This document shows, one piece after another, positions 24,470 through 33,881 of a stretch of DNA of 64,000 nucleotides. Source of the stretch: Dermatemys mawii (Eukaryota > Chordata > Testudines > Dermatemydidae); assembly GCA_007922305.1 (NCBI GenBank), contig ML677348.1, positions 15,887,442-15,951,441 of the forward strand, read 5' to 3'. Numbering within the stretch: the stretch's first letter is position 1; every line of letters begins with the position of its first letter. The translations under genes were made by a program, and so were the position numbers. Under the pieces are notes generated by a model, which made no database searches, was not told where the DNA came from, and worked only from the letters and a program-made list of their open reading frames with translations.

Positions 24470-26379
24470 TTATCTATCTTCCCAATTTGGTGTTTGATAG
24501 GCTTTATTGCTTCCACTCGACTTTCCCAGCGTGTGGCACTCAGTAGTTTCAATGTCAGAGAGGATGTTCCCAGATGTTGCTTCAAAATTTGCCATTGATG
24601 AGTTGATGCAGAGAAAAATACATAGATGCTTTGAATTACATTAGAAAATTCAGCAGCCTCACTAGAAGTGCTGCATCACTGACCTCCAAGTTCAATGAAT
24701 AAGAACTGCAAGGGACATAAAAACTTGAGGGTTTAACTCTCTAATCATGTCTGTACTTCTCTGTTCTTTCCTCTCATGTTGGCATGACCTCTCATGCCAG
24801 CTATCACAATTCCCATATCTTCCAGCTTTTTAAGAAGCACATTCGTCATACCAGTTCCTATAGTATCATCAATGTCAATAAATTCTAGAAAATGATCACC
24901 ATTGCAGGGACATTTTCACTAGTTCTGTTGTTGTTACAAAATGCACCACTAAAGTCCTTTGTTCTGTATGGCTGATGTCAGGTATGCAGTCCAGAATAAC
25001 AGAATAACATCTTGCTGACTTCATATCTGCCATAATCATCTGTTTGACTTTTGTTGCCAGTAACTGTATGATCTCATTTTGAATTGCTTTTCCAGGGTAG
25101 TGGTGTGTGTACATTTCTTGGGTGATGATTCTTCTTAGATGTTCCTGGAGTACAGCATCAAACTCAGCCATCAGCTCCACAATTTTAAGGAAGTTTCCAT
25201 TGTTTGACACATACAGCTGTTCTGAAATGCCACACAGTGCTAGGTTTTGAGTAGCAAGCATTCTCACAATGGCAATGAGCCTTTTCAGAATGTGTTGCCA
25301 GTAAAGAGACTCTGGTGCAATCTTCTCTTGATGCTAATCATCTATGGTGGCCTTTAACCTTAGTCTCATCTCAAGCTCTTTCCACCTGTGGAATGCTCTC
25401 TGGCAATTTGCTGCCTTCTCATGGCATGCCAGATTTCTAGCCAGATTTTTCCAGTCCTTTGTTCCCGTAGAACAGGGGCAGGCAATTATAGCACGTGTGC
25501 CAAAGGCGGCACGTGAACTGATTTTCAGTGGCACTCACACTGCCCAGGTCCTGGCCACCGGTCCAGGGGCTCTGCAATTTAATTTAATTTTAAATGAAGC
25601 TTCTTAAACATTTTAAAAACCTTTATTTATTTTACATACAACAATAGTTTAGTTATATATTATAGACTTACAGAAAGAGACCTTCTAAAAATGGTAAAAT
25701 GTATTACTGGTGCATGAAACCTTAAATTAGAGTGAATAAATGAAGACTTGGCACATCACTTCCGAAAGGTTGCCGATGTCTGCTGTAGAACAATGTGGCT
25801 GGAACATTAGACTGGAAGAGTTTGCAACAAAAATAGTATTCAGCATTCTGGGTTTTTGAGTACGTAAGCCATCCCGTCTCCACTTTGTCACCATAGGGGA
25901 TTTCACGCCAGTAATGTGTTGGATGAAAACTTCTATTTTCATTGTCTTTGGGGAACATGAAGTTTTTCACTTGCTGTGGCAATGCAGTACAAGGAACTCC
26001 CTCAGGCTACTGCTCAAGTGGGTCTACCAGTCCTGGATTATCTAGACTTAAGGAACTAAACTCAGCAGCAGCTGTTTCTTGCGTCTCCACCACACGCTTC
26101 TCTGATCTACACTTTTCTTCAGGAATGTGCATGATTACATCCATTTGAGATGGAGATATGGATGCTGCAGTAGCTGCCAGGTCACCTGCACTCTGACTGA
26201 CTGGAAGATCAGGCATCTCCTCACTTCTCACAGTCTCATTAGGGCCGGAAGGAACACCGTGAACATTTGTGTCTATGTAGCTCGGAAGAGCTCCTTCCTG
26301 TTTAGACAGAAAATCTTCCTTTGCTTTCTTTCTTTTTTCTGAATGCTGCCCCATAGGAGAGTTTTCTTCTTTCACTCAT
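24470..26379 (-). pseudogene. hAT transposase pseudogene (TTF-type zinc finger family)
   Basis: Relic of a cut-and-paste transposase with N-terminal TTF-type zinc finger, like ZMYM1-type proteins. In order on the minus strand: ATG at 26,379 (MSERRKLSYGAA); a frameshift in the A-rich run near 26,335 into KRKKAKEDFLSKQEGALPSY; a serine-rich spacer; the TTF finger (GDKVETGWLTYSKTQNAEYY then FCCKLF, about 25,900-25,800). A 310-bp MITE interrupts at 25,782-25,473. Then DWKNLARNLACHEKA, FHRWKELEMRLRLKATIDD, a stop in place of one codon (about 25,334), SLYWQHILKRLIAIVRMLAT, NNGNFLKIVELMAEFDAVLQ, ARCYSVILDC (start of the RNase H-like core), GMRGHANMRGKNRGVQ and LSATRWESRVEAIKP. Further frameshifts follow 24,896. 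The C-terminal hAT dimerisation domain is absent. Confidence 0.88.
25473..25782. mobile_element. hAT-type MITE inside the transposase gene
   Basis: 310 bp. The left end is CAGGGGCAGGCAATTATAGC. The right end ends CCGATGTCTG, whose complement CAGACATCGGCAACCTTTC matches the CAGGG.TCGGCAACCTT family. Target 8-mers CCGTAGAA (25,465-25,472) and CTGTAGAA (25,783-25,790) agree at 7 of 8. The interior is AT-rich and non-coding. It interrupts the host gene just after the zinc finger. Confidence 0.88.
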
Positions 26380-26902
26380 GACTGCTGTTCTGTGCCAGCT
26401 ATACTGTCTGTCAACACGCAATTGAATGAGACAAATACCAGGCTGGTAGCAGGGCCTGAGTGAGGGAAGATATCAGTGTCAAGGGCCTAATTGGCTTCTA
26501 CTGCTTCAGTTGACTGCCTGTTCTCCTCAGGTGGGTTCAGGGAACCAACAGGAAACAAGAAGCTCCCCGAGAAGCTGGTGTTAATCAGTCCAGGATCCTG
26601 GGGTAGTAGAGAGGTACATAGAGGAAGAGGAGCCTTTTCTCTCCCTGAAGCTCCTGCTGCTTTCTGATATTCCCCCTCACCTTTTCTCCTGCCTGCCTAG
26701 TATGTCTCTTGTGACTTCCTTCCTCCAGCACAGCACTCCACGAGCTCTGTGCATCGAGAGCAGAGAGAATACATCTGTACCAGAAACAGATACAATTTTC
26801 TACACTCTGGATCCTAGTGGCATCCCCCCACCCCACCCTCCCACAGTCTGGCACCTGAGGCAGCCACCTCAGTTCGCCTCATGGTAACACCAGCCCTGCT
26901 AG

Positions 26903-26990
26903 GGCACCAGGCATTGACCACTGTCAGGAGACAGGCTACAGTGCTAGGTGAATCTTTGGTCTGACCCAGTATGGTCATTCTTATGTGTGA
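26903..26990 (-). repeat. Interspersed repeat, same family as 54,805
   Basis: On the minus strand it reads ATACTGGGTCAGACCAAAGA, CAGTGGTCAATGCCTGGTGC. The plus-strand copy at 54,805 starts the same way (ATACTGGGTCAGACCAATTG). It is a widespread reptile repeat I know but cannot classify with confidence, perhaps the antisense 3' part of a CR1-like LINE. Confidence 0.7.
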
Positions 26991-27760
26991 ATGTCTAAGG
27001 AATGCCTATGGAAAGCTGGTTTTAAATTTGTTCTCTGATAATTCATGCTAGTAAAATTCAGCCCCAAATATGCATGGAAAGAAAGCTCACATGAGTCACA
27101 CATGTGGAAAAAGCTAATTCATACGTAAAATTGAACAAATGCTGCTGGGAAAATGTTTGTATTCGTCACACAGTTCTACTCATAAACAGAAACAGTCTTC
27201 CGAAGCTAAATAACTAACTCCTATTATAGGCAATGGAAAGAGCACCATTGATTTCAGTGAGAGTTAGACTGGGACCTAAATATGTCTCACTTAGCTACAT
27301 GACAGCTAGGGAAGGATAAAACTAACTACTGTGACAAAGCTCTGTCCTTGTCTTCGTGGATCCTGTGTTTCCTAGCAGATTTCACTAGCCTCAGGGGCTC
27401 ACTGTGACTCTCCACATAGCCCTTCTCTCTGTGGAGACAAGAGTCACAGCCTATTGAGCCATTTTCATCATAAGCCAGCAAGGGAGGTGAGGAGAAGCTA
27501 TCCTTCTTGGCACAGTCTCTGTTGTCTCTCAATCTCAGTGATCAATAAGGGGAGGCAGAAAGGGGGGAGCCCAGGCCCGCCCTCTACTCTGGGCTCCAGC
27601 CCAGGTACCCTAATAGTCAACTAAGATGGCTGACCTTAGCAACAAAACACAATACAATTCCCTAGGCTACTTCCCCACAGCAGTCCCTACTTCTTCAAAC
27701 TCCACTTCACCCTTATCTCAGGGTCTCCTTCCTTGAGTATGATATGGTGTCTACCACTCA

Positions 27761-27795
27761 GGCCATGGTTACACTGGCACTTTATAGTGCTATAA
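27761..27795 (+). repeat. Left terminal inverted repeat of the Harbinger
   Basis: Begins GGCCATGGTTACACTGGCAC and ends TATAGTGCTATAA. It pairs with the right end over about 35 bp, best in the first 15 bases and in TTATAGTGCTAT. Confidence 0.88.
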
Positions 27796-27847
27796 AGCCC
27801 CCAGGAGTGCTATAACCTCCTACCCATCCACACTGGCAAGGCACGTA

Positions 27848-27877
27848 GAGCGCTATAACCACGGGGTTATAGCGCTC
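27848..27877. repeat. Subterminal hairpin in the Harbinger left end
   Basis: A perfect 13-bp inverted repeat (GAGCGCTATAACC and its complement) around the loop ACGG. The AGCGCTATA motif recurs nearby (CTATAGCGC at about 27,911, GTAGCGCTAC at about 27,926) and near the right end (ATAGCGCTATATA at about 31,690). A binding site for the Myb-like protein or the transposase is a reasonable inference. Confidence 0.85.
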
Positions 27878-28167
27878 CTGGTAATCCACCTCCTCACGGG
27901 GAATAAGGGCTATAGCGCAGCTGCTGTAGCGCTACAGTGAGAATGTGGACACACACTGCACATTAATTGGCCTCCAGTCTGTCCCATAATTCCTATTCAA
28001 GCCACTCTGGTCATCACTTGCAAACTCTTTTGTCCTGTCCTCAGGTGACCACACGTCAGACCCGCCCTTTAAAGTTCCAGGGAAATTTGAAAATCCCCTT
28101 CCTGTTTGCTCCAGCCAAGCGTGGCGTGCTCTCAGGAAATCCTTGCAGGTGATCATTCTGATTGATC

Positions 28168-29926
28168 ATGACTCCACGTGCCATGCCTCCTCGCAATAGG
28201 CGATCCCCAGCATGGAGCAATAGCGAGGTGCTGGACCTCATCAGCTGTTGGGGAGAAGAGGCTGTTCAGTCGCAGCTGCAGTCTAGCCGCAGGAATTATG
28301 ATATCTATGGGCAGATATCACGGGCCTTGGTGGAAACAGGTCATGAGCGGGACACTCTGCAGTGCCGTGTTAAGGTAAAGGAGCTTGGGAATGTGTATTG
28401 CAAAGCCTGCGAGGCAAACGGTCGCTCCGGGGCAGCCCCGGTGACTTGCAGATTTTATAAGGAGCTGCGCGTGATACTTGGTGGTGATCCTACGGTCACT
28501 CCATCGACCACCACGGACACTTCCCAGCCCACCAGTGAAGGGAGGGGGTGAGGAGGAGGACAAAGAGGATGAGGATGAAGAAGAGGAGGAGGAGGCGGAG
28601 GTGGCAGCGACCCAGGGCACGGAGGAGTCCCTGGATGCATGCAGCCAGGAGCTCTTCTCAAGCCAGGAGGAGGGCAGCCAGCCGCAGTGTCCGGTGGTTG
28701 CAGGGGGCAGCTCAGCAGCGGATTGTGGAGGTAAAGCTGCTTTTCTATTGGGAAGGCAGGCAGCTTGGGGTGGAAAGGGATGCTTGCATGCTTGCCTACA
28801 TGTGGAATAGTGCATTGATGTAGTCTATCACATCGTGGTAATCATCATCAGTAATCTCTTCAAAGGTTTCAATAATAGCGCTTGCAATGCGCCTGCGCAG
28901 GTTTCCCGGGAGAGCCAGCGTGGCCCCCATCCCAGTCATGGTCACTAGTCCCCGCCACTGTGCTACAATGGGTGGAGGGAGCATTGCTGCACAGAGGCAA
29001 GCTGCATATGGCTCTGGGCGGAAGCCGCATCTCATTAGAATCCCCTCCCTTTCTTCCTCGGTCACCCGAGGAAGCGAGATATCTTCCAGAACAAACACCA
29101 ACAGAGAATGTTGGGACAGTGTTGAGAGTAGGGCTACCGCCACTTCCCGGCACCTCCCCTCCCCCCCGCCACCACCACAGCACAGCACGGCAGGGAAACA
29201 ATCATTCCCCCTGCCTCTGGATAGGACTCACCATGGCAGGGGCTCCGTTGTTGTCTGTGTGCTCTCTGTGGGACAGGCAAACGGGGAATGCGGGGGAATC
29301 ATAGGCATGTCTGCTGTTTACAAGGGAGCCACTGTTACATGTATCTTTTTCTTTTAGAAGCATCGACCTTGAGCCCTGTGCCATCACTGTTATCAACAGC
29401 TGACAGGCTGAGGCAACTGAGGAAGAGGCCACGAAAGACCAAAGAGGATCTAGTACAGTAGGTAATGCAACAGGCTGTAATGGAGAATCGAATTGCACAG
29501 AGGTGGAGGGAGGACGAGAGCAAGTTGAGGGAGAAGGCGCGGCAGGAGAACGCGATTCACCGGCGGGAAAGCACTGATAAGCTGCTCTCATTACTGCAGC
29601 TTCAATTGCCGACTATGCAGCGGATTGCCACCCTTCAGGAGGAGAAGCACTGCGCTCTCCGCCCCCTTTATCATTTGCCCCAAAACCCTTCCCCTTCTGG
29701 CTCTCTGTACCCTCCAGGCCACTATCATCAGCTTGCTGGTTATCACCAACCACAGCTGCCTCCAACCCCTCTGTCTTCACCGAACAACCCCCAAACCCAG
29801 GACCCTTATCCACTGCAGTCAACCCCTAATAACATGCCTTATTGCCCTCCGCAAATGGGGTTTGGAGGACATGGCAACTCTGAGGGCACTGGAGACTCAG
29901 AGATCCGGACATATTCCAATCTCTGA
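28168..29926 (+). pseudogene. Harbinger Myb/SANT-like DNA-binding protein gene, two exons, inactivated
   Basis: The accessory protein of PIF/Harbinger elements. In characterised systems it binds the element ends and brings the transposase to the nucleus. Exon 1 (28,168-28,730) starts MTPRAMPPRNRR and carries a Myb_DNA-bind_4-type domain at about residues 14-95: SPAWSNSEVLDLISCWGEE, then RNYDIYGQISRALVETGHER, LQCRVKVKELGNVY and CRFYKELRVILGG. A Glu/Asp-rich tract, then LDACSQELFSSQEEG follows. The donor is GGAG/GTAAAG at 28,731. The acceptor TTTTTCTTTTAG ends at 29,357, a phase-1 intron giving GAA at the junction. Exon 2 (29,358-29,926) reads LLSTADRLRQLRKRPRKTKE, a coiled-coil-like basic/acidic helix, and a Pro/Tyr-rich tail. 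Lesions: an extra base in the G run at 28,544-28,548, so the first frame ends at 28,551, and an in-frame TAG at 29,459-29,461. Confidence 0.87.
28796..29188 (-). CDS. Antisense 130-codon reading frame in the Myb-gene intron, unknown
   Basis: I do not recognise this protein. It begins MLCCGGGGGEGRCREVAVAL and contains LPRVTEEEREGILMRCGFRP, then IVAQWRGLVTMTGMGATLAL. It ends in an amphipathic acidic stretch, ASAIIETFEEITDDDYHDVI, then DYINALFHM. It lies entirely within the intron, on the strand of the transposase and about 1 kb downstream of that gene. For: the C-terminal 60 residues look protein-like, and there is no lesion in a copy whose two known genes carry three. Against: the region is GC-rich, other frames are open across it, and 393 bp is not long enough to exclude chance. 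Confidence 0.3.
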   Translation of the reverse strand: MLCCGGGGGEGRCREVAVALLSTLSQHSLLVFVLEDISLPRVTEEEREGILMRCGFRPEPYAACLCAAMLPPPIVAQWRGLVTMTGMGATLALPGNLRRRIASAIIETFEEITDDDYHDVIDYINALFHM

Positions 29927-30015
29927 ATGACCCCATCCCACCCCAACTGCACCTCCCCCCGCTTCCCCCTCACATGCATCAAAATATTTTCTTTCAGCAA
30001 CCGAAGTAGTTGTTG

Positions 30016-30055
30016 AATAAATGAATTGTCTTCTTAATAAATGGGTTTCTTTATT
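30016..30055. terminator. Converging poly(A) signals between the Harbinger genes
   Basis: AATAAA on the plus strand at 30,016-30,021 and 30,036-30,041, and on the minus strand at 30,050-30,055. They lie between the 3' ends of the Myb-like gene (29,926) and the transposase gene (30,155), so the two transcripts would end within about 100 bp of each other. Confidence 0.7.
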
Positions 30056-30154
30056 CAGTGTACATAGATTATTAGTGGCTACAGAAAAGCAAATGACTGT
30101 TCCTATTAAAAGAATGCACACTACCTCCTTCCCTCACTCCCTCTGCACTTCCCT

Positions 30155-31396
30155 TTAGAACTGGCTTTCAGCCTCAGAATGCTCCCTCAAGGCATCCCTG
30201 ATCCTAACAGCCTCGCGCTGGGCCCCTCTAAGAGCCCTGCTCTCTACCTGTGCGTATGTGGCCTCCAGGAGTTGAACCTCCGAGGACCATGCCTGAGAGA
30301 AGCCTTCGCCCTGCCGCTCACAAAGATTATGTAAGGCACAGCATGTGCAAATAACCGCGGAGATACTTCCCTCAGCTAAGTCTAGCCTCCCATAAAGACA
30401 GCGCCAGCGCACTTTGAGATGCCCAAAAGCACACTCCACAGTCATTCGACACCAGCTAAGCCTGTAGTTGAACCTTTCCTGACTGCTGTCCAGGCTCCCT
30501 GTATAGGGTTTCATGAGCCAGGGCATTAAAGTGTAAGCGTAGTCACCAGGAATCACGATGGGCATTTCGACTTCCCCCACGGGGATCTGCTGGTCTGGGA
30601 AAAAAGTCCCGGCTTGCAGCTTCATGAACAGGCCGGTGTTGCGGAAGATGCGTGTGTCATGCACCTTTCCGGACCAGCCTGCATTAATGTCAGTAATACT
30701 CCCACGGTGATCCACAAGCGCCTGGAGAACCATGGAGAAGTACCCCTTTCAGTTAATGTACTCGTCTGCTAGGTGGGCGGGCACCAGAATAGGTATATGG
30801 GTCCCATCTATCGCCCCTCCACAGTTAGGGAAACCCATTTCTTCAAAGCCAGCAATAATGTCATGCACGTTACCCAGAGTCACGATTTTACGTAGCAGGA
30901 TGCGATTAATGTCCCTGAACACTTGCATCAGCACAACTCCAACGGTCGACTTTCCCACCCCAAAGTGGTTGTCCACCAGTTGGTAGCTGTCTGGGGTGGC
31001 CAGCTTCCAGAGCGCGATAGCCACCCGCTTCTCCACTGGGAGGGCAGCTCTCAATCTGGTGTCCTTGTGCCGCAGGGCAGGGGCGAGTTCAGCACACAGT
31101 GCCATGAAAGTGGCTTTTCTCATGCGAAAGTTTTGCAGCCACTGCTCATCGTCCCAGACTTGCATGACAATGCGATCCCACCACTCAGTGCTCATTTCCT
31201 GTGTCCAGAAGCGGCATTCCACAGCTGTGAGCATGTCCATTAATGAGACAAGAAGCTTCGTGTCAAACGCGTTCACCACTTCGATCTCATCTTCAGACCC
31301 ATCACTGTCATCCTGCATGTCAAGGATTAACTCCACTGCACACAGAGATGTGCTGGCGACAGTCGTCAGCATGTCCCTCAGCAGTTGTGGATTCAT
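30155..31396 (-). pseudogene. Harbinger DDE transposase (HARBI1-like), one nonsense codon
   Basis: Nuclease/transposase of the DDE_Tnp_4 family, about 413 codons from the ATG at 31,396. That start (MNPQLLRDMLTTV) was chosen because upstream codons to 31,558 look like untranslated element sequence. N-terminal part: FWTQEMSTEWWDRIVMQVWD, QWLQNFRMRKATFMALC, the helix-turn-helix-like block PVEKRVAIALWKLATPDSYQ, then HFGVGKSTVGVVLMQVF. Catalytic part: GGAIDGTHIPI (first Asp about residue 197), INAGWSGKVHDTRIF (Asp about 247), and MTVECAFGHLKVRWRCLYGR (Glu about 321). All three acidic positions are kept. The single break is TGA at 30,749-30,751 (after DEYIN, before KGYFSMVLQALVDH), consistent with a CpG transition of an Arg codon. 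The GDxAYPLLP-type motif has become GDYAYTLMP. Confidence 0.93.
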
Positions 31397-31730
31397 TGCA
31401 GCACACGAAAATGGAAGACGGAGCGCGCCTTGCTGAAACCGTTGAAAGATGGCACCTGAGGTGGACGGAAACCCAGGGACTGCTGGGATATGCCACGAAG
31501 CATCATGCGTAGTTGGAACAGGATGCAGAATGCCCCGCAAGTGACACTCCCCTACCACAAGGCATTGCGCCAGATCGGGAAGAGGTGCTCTGTGGGATAC
31601 CTGCCCTAATGCGCTGCTCTTAATGCCGCCTGAAGTGCAGCAAATGTAGCCATGCTATACCACTGGTGTGTCTCAGTGTGGACACACAATAGCGCTATAT
31701 ATATTGCTGTATAAGGGGACCACTATAACC

Positions 31731-31765
31731 AATAGCACTATAATCCTGTAAGTGTAACCATACCC
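31731..31765 (-). repeat. Right terminal inverted repeat of the Harbinger
   Basis: On the minus strand it begins GGGTATGGTTACACTTACAG and continues GATTATAGTGCTATT. It differs from the left end at the first bases (GGGTATGG against GGCCATGG). Confidence 0.88.
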
Positions 31766-32063
31766 TCAGTCTCTCCAACAGCACAACTTCCTCCCACATC
31801 TCCTGACATGTGCCCCCTCAGCTGACTAACTGGGAGGTATTTTTAACTGGTTTCAGCCAGCCCCTTATTGGCTTCAGGTGTCCCAATCAGGCTAGCTATT
31901 TCTACTGCTTTCTAGAAGGTTCTTAATTGCCCCAGGTGTCTTGATTAACCTGGAACAACTGTCATTTGGCTCCAATGGTACCAGGGATTTGTTTAGCCTG
32001 GGACTAACATATCTGTTCCTTATCACTTTCCTATAACCATCTGGCCTTGCCCCATTACACTAC

Positions 32064-33563
32064 ATATAGCTGAAGAGTTTATATATCAAGGATAGGGAAA
32101 AAAATATGCTGGTCCCAGTGGATATAAATATAAAAATAAGGCTAAACCTGGACAAAAGAAATTTTAATCTATTAGCTCAAGGGGTGGGGGGGAGGAACTC
32201 TAACAGATGTATTTGACCATGGAACAGTTTTCAAAAGGAAGAAGTGGAATCCCCATCACATTAGTATATTTTAAAACTAGACTGGCCAAAACATTTGTCA
32301 CATCATACTCCAGGGAAAATTTCACGTCAGCCAGGGGATGGAGTGGATGATCTAGTAAAAGTAAATATTTTCCATCTTTAGCTTCTATGATTATTTTATA
32401 ACTGAGGACTTGATATTGCACAAAGGAAATCCCTGGCTGAAATTCTGGCCGTATTGCAGTCAATGGGATTTTGCTATTAACTTCAGCAGGGCTAGAATTT
32501 CACCTATTGTTCTGTTACTGACTTGAGTAGGAACAGAATCAGTTTCAGGCTAAATAAGGAGAGAAAATGTATTTCAACTATGTTTTATAGAATTTTTACA
32601 TTTGATTTTATGCTGTAGCTTCCTCCTCCCAGCCCCACCATATCACAGATCACCTACTAGATGCTAACAGTAGATATGTACATATCTTTCCACTTGATTA
32701 TTACAGTAGTAATAATGGACACAGCTTATATCTGAAGCAGAAACTACTAATGATGGTATACTGGAGGCCTGTCAAAGAGAGGAAACCAGCAGCAAAATAT
32801 CCTAGCATCATTACACACAGAGGAGAATTTCTGGAGAATACTCACTTACCATGCTCTTGCGGCTGTGCCACAATAAAAATATATAACTAGATAGGGAGAT
32901 GCCCACATAATCACATGTGACAGGCCACTCTTGTCTTCCACTTTGTCTACAGATGTAGATATTTTCATATGGTAAACACTCCAGTGCAATTTATTTACAT
33001 TTGCTCTTCCTACCACCTTGCTGAGACATACACCATATTACCTAGTTTCTCCTCATTTTCTTCAGAAGAGGAGGTCTCTCTATTCAGAGCACACCCACAT
33101 ACACTTTCTTCCCATGCCTTCTTACCTCCTGTATTAATAGGCCAATTTGCTCATTAGATCTCTCCCCACCCCCCAGCCCATTCTAATCCATTAATTAAGG
33201 GCCAATTTCCCTGGCAGAAATTAATTGGTGTTTAAGTAACAGGAGTGCTGGCTCAGCTGTTGATTTCCAATTCATCCATGGCTCCATGAAGTTGTGAGAC
33301 CTCTTCATAAACCTTCTTCTGGCACTGGGCAAGGTGATCATCTATTCTACAAGGAGCAGGATTCCCGTCAGAGAGGGGCTGTGCAACTTTGGGGCCTATT
33401 TCCACTCTTCCCTTCTCTCATGCATTTGGGCAGAGTTCCTCAGGGCCACATCCACTGGCTCCATAGACGCCTTTGAGGAGCAGTGGGTTCTGTCCAGGGT
33501 TCTCTGCTCAGTGTCCCCCTCAGGTTACCTGTTTATGACCCTGTGACCCTCACTCCTCATGCA
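32064..33563. other. Stretch without recognised gene
   Basis: No gene. At 32,420-32,510 there is a fold-back relic (CTGAAATTCTGGCCGTATTG and AGGGCTAGAATTTC are near-complements). From about 33,300 (CTCTTCATAAACCTTCTTCT, CTCAGGGCCACATCCACTGG) GC rises and the sequence may belong to the LTR whose other end is at 33,881. Confidence 0.45.
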
Positions 33564-33734
33564 AAACAGCTGTTTCATGGTGCGAGCGCTGGGAGCTAGG
33601 AGGGAAAAGTGGGCACGCAGCACACTCAGGGGAGGAAGCAGAGCAGAGGTGAGTTGGGCGGGGGAGGGCGGGGAAATGATGCAGAGCACCCACCAATTTT
33701 TTCCCAGAGCACCCATGGGGTCGGCACCTATGAT
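33564..33734 (-). mobile_element. Non-autonomous DNA element with hairpin end
   Basis: On the minus strand it begins CATAGGTGCCGACCCCATGG, continues GTGCTCTGGGAAAAAATTGG and TGAGTGTGCTGCGTGCCCAC, and ends in CGCACCATGAAACAGCTGTTT. The last 12 bases are a perfect palindrome at 33,564-33,575. The organisation matches a common chelonian MITE known to me. It interrupts an LTR-like sequence. Target duplications are not resolved. Confidence 0.6.
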
Positions 33735-33881
33735 TCCTGATTCTGTTTGTCATTAGTTGTCCCTCAAATTTGCCTGGGCCCTGGGTTCAGTAGCTCCTCC
33801 CCTTAGACTTCAGCTGTGGGAGGGCTTGCTCTTGCTCACTCCCAAAACTCAATAGATGTTGGTTCCCAGCACTCTGTCACA
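33735..33881 (-). mobile_element. LTR end fragment, antisense
   Basis: On the minus strand it starts TGTGACAGAGTGCTGGGAAC at 33,881, the TGTGACA start shared with the LTRs at 8,173 and 27,330. The distal part may continue left of the inserted MITE (about 33,300-33,563). The far boundary was not found. Confidence 0.5.

Larger units (their letters stand above)
24470..26898 (-). mobile_element. hAT DNA transposon, 3'-truncated, broken
   Basis: A minus-strand hAT element carrying a transposase pseudogene. The outer end is at 26,898, where the minus strand begins CAGGGCTGGTGTTACCATGA, a typical hAT CAGGG terminus. It is followed outside by CTAGGGCA and then by another interspersed repeat. The other end is missing: transposase homology stops at about 24,470 before the C-terminal dimerisation domain, and no matching CTAGGGCA was seen there. 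Confidence 0.75.
27761..31765. mobile_element. Near-complete PIF/Harbinger DNA transposon, 4,005 bp
   Basis: Terminal inverted repeats start GGCCATGGTTACACT at the left and GGGTATGGTTACACTT on the minus strand at the right. The target duplication is TCA (27,758-27,760 and 31,766-31,768); the classic Harbinger target is TWA. Inside are the two expected genes in convergent order: a Myb/SANT-like protein (plus, 28,168-29,926) and a DDE transposase (minus, 30,155-31,396). Three point lesions make this copy non-autonomous, but the ends look usable by a transposase supplied in trans. Both subterminal regions carry AGCGCTATA-type motifs. Confidence 0.93.
27330..32059 (+). mobile_element. Solo LTR interrupted by the Harbinger element
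   Basis: An LTR starts TGTGACAAAGCTCTGTCC and ends CTTGCCCCATTACA, flanked by CTAC on both sides (27,326-27,329 and 32,060-32,063). Without the 4,005-bp Harbinger insert and one TCA copy the LTR is 722 bp. It shares TGTGACA...ATTACA ends with the LTR at 8,173 but is a different sequence. Only one LTR is present and there is no internal retroelement gene. Confidence 0.87.

Noticed and set aside
28882..29357. Two long plus-strand frames (140 and 156 codons) over the Myb-gene intron
   Set aside because: They overlap each other, one runs through the splice acceptor, and their Ser/Pro/Arg-rich content is that of read-through GC-rich DNA. The antisense frame was kept only as a low-confidence candidate.
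30923..31512. Plus-strand frames of 89-146 codons opposite the transposase
   Set aside because: Shadows of the transposase coding sequence.
27326..32063. Full-length LTR retroelement between 27,326 and 32,063
   Set aside because: The two ends are the two ends of one LTR, not two LTRs, and the interior is a Harbinger transposon rather than retroelement genes.
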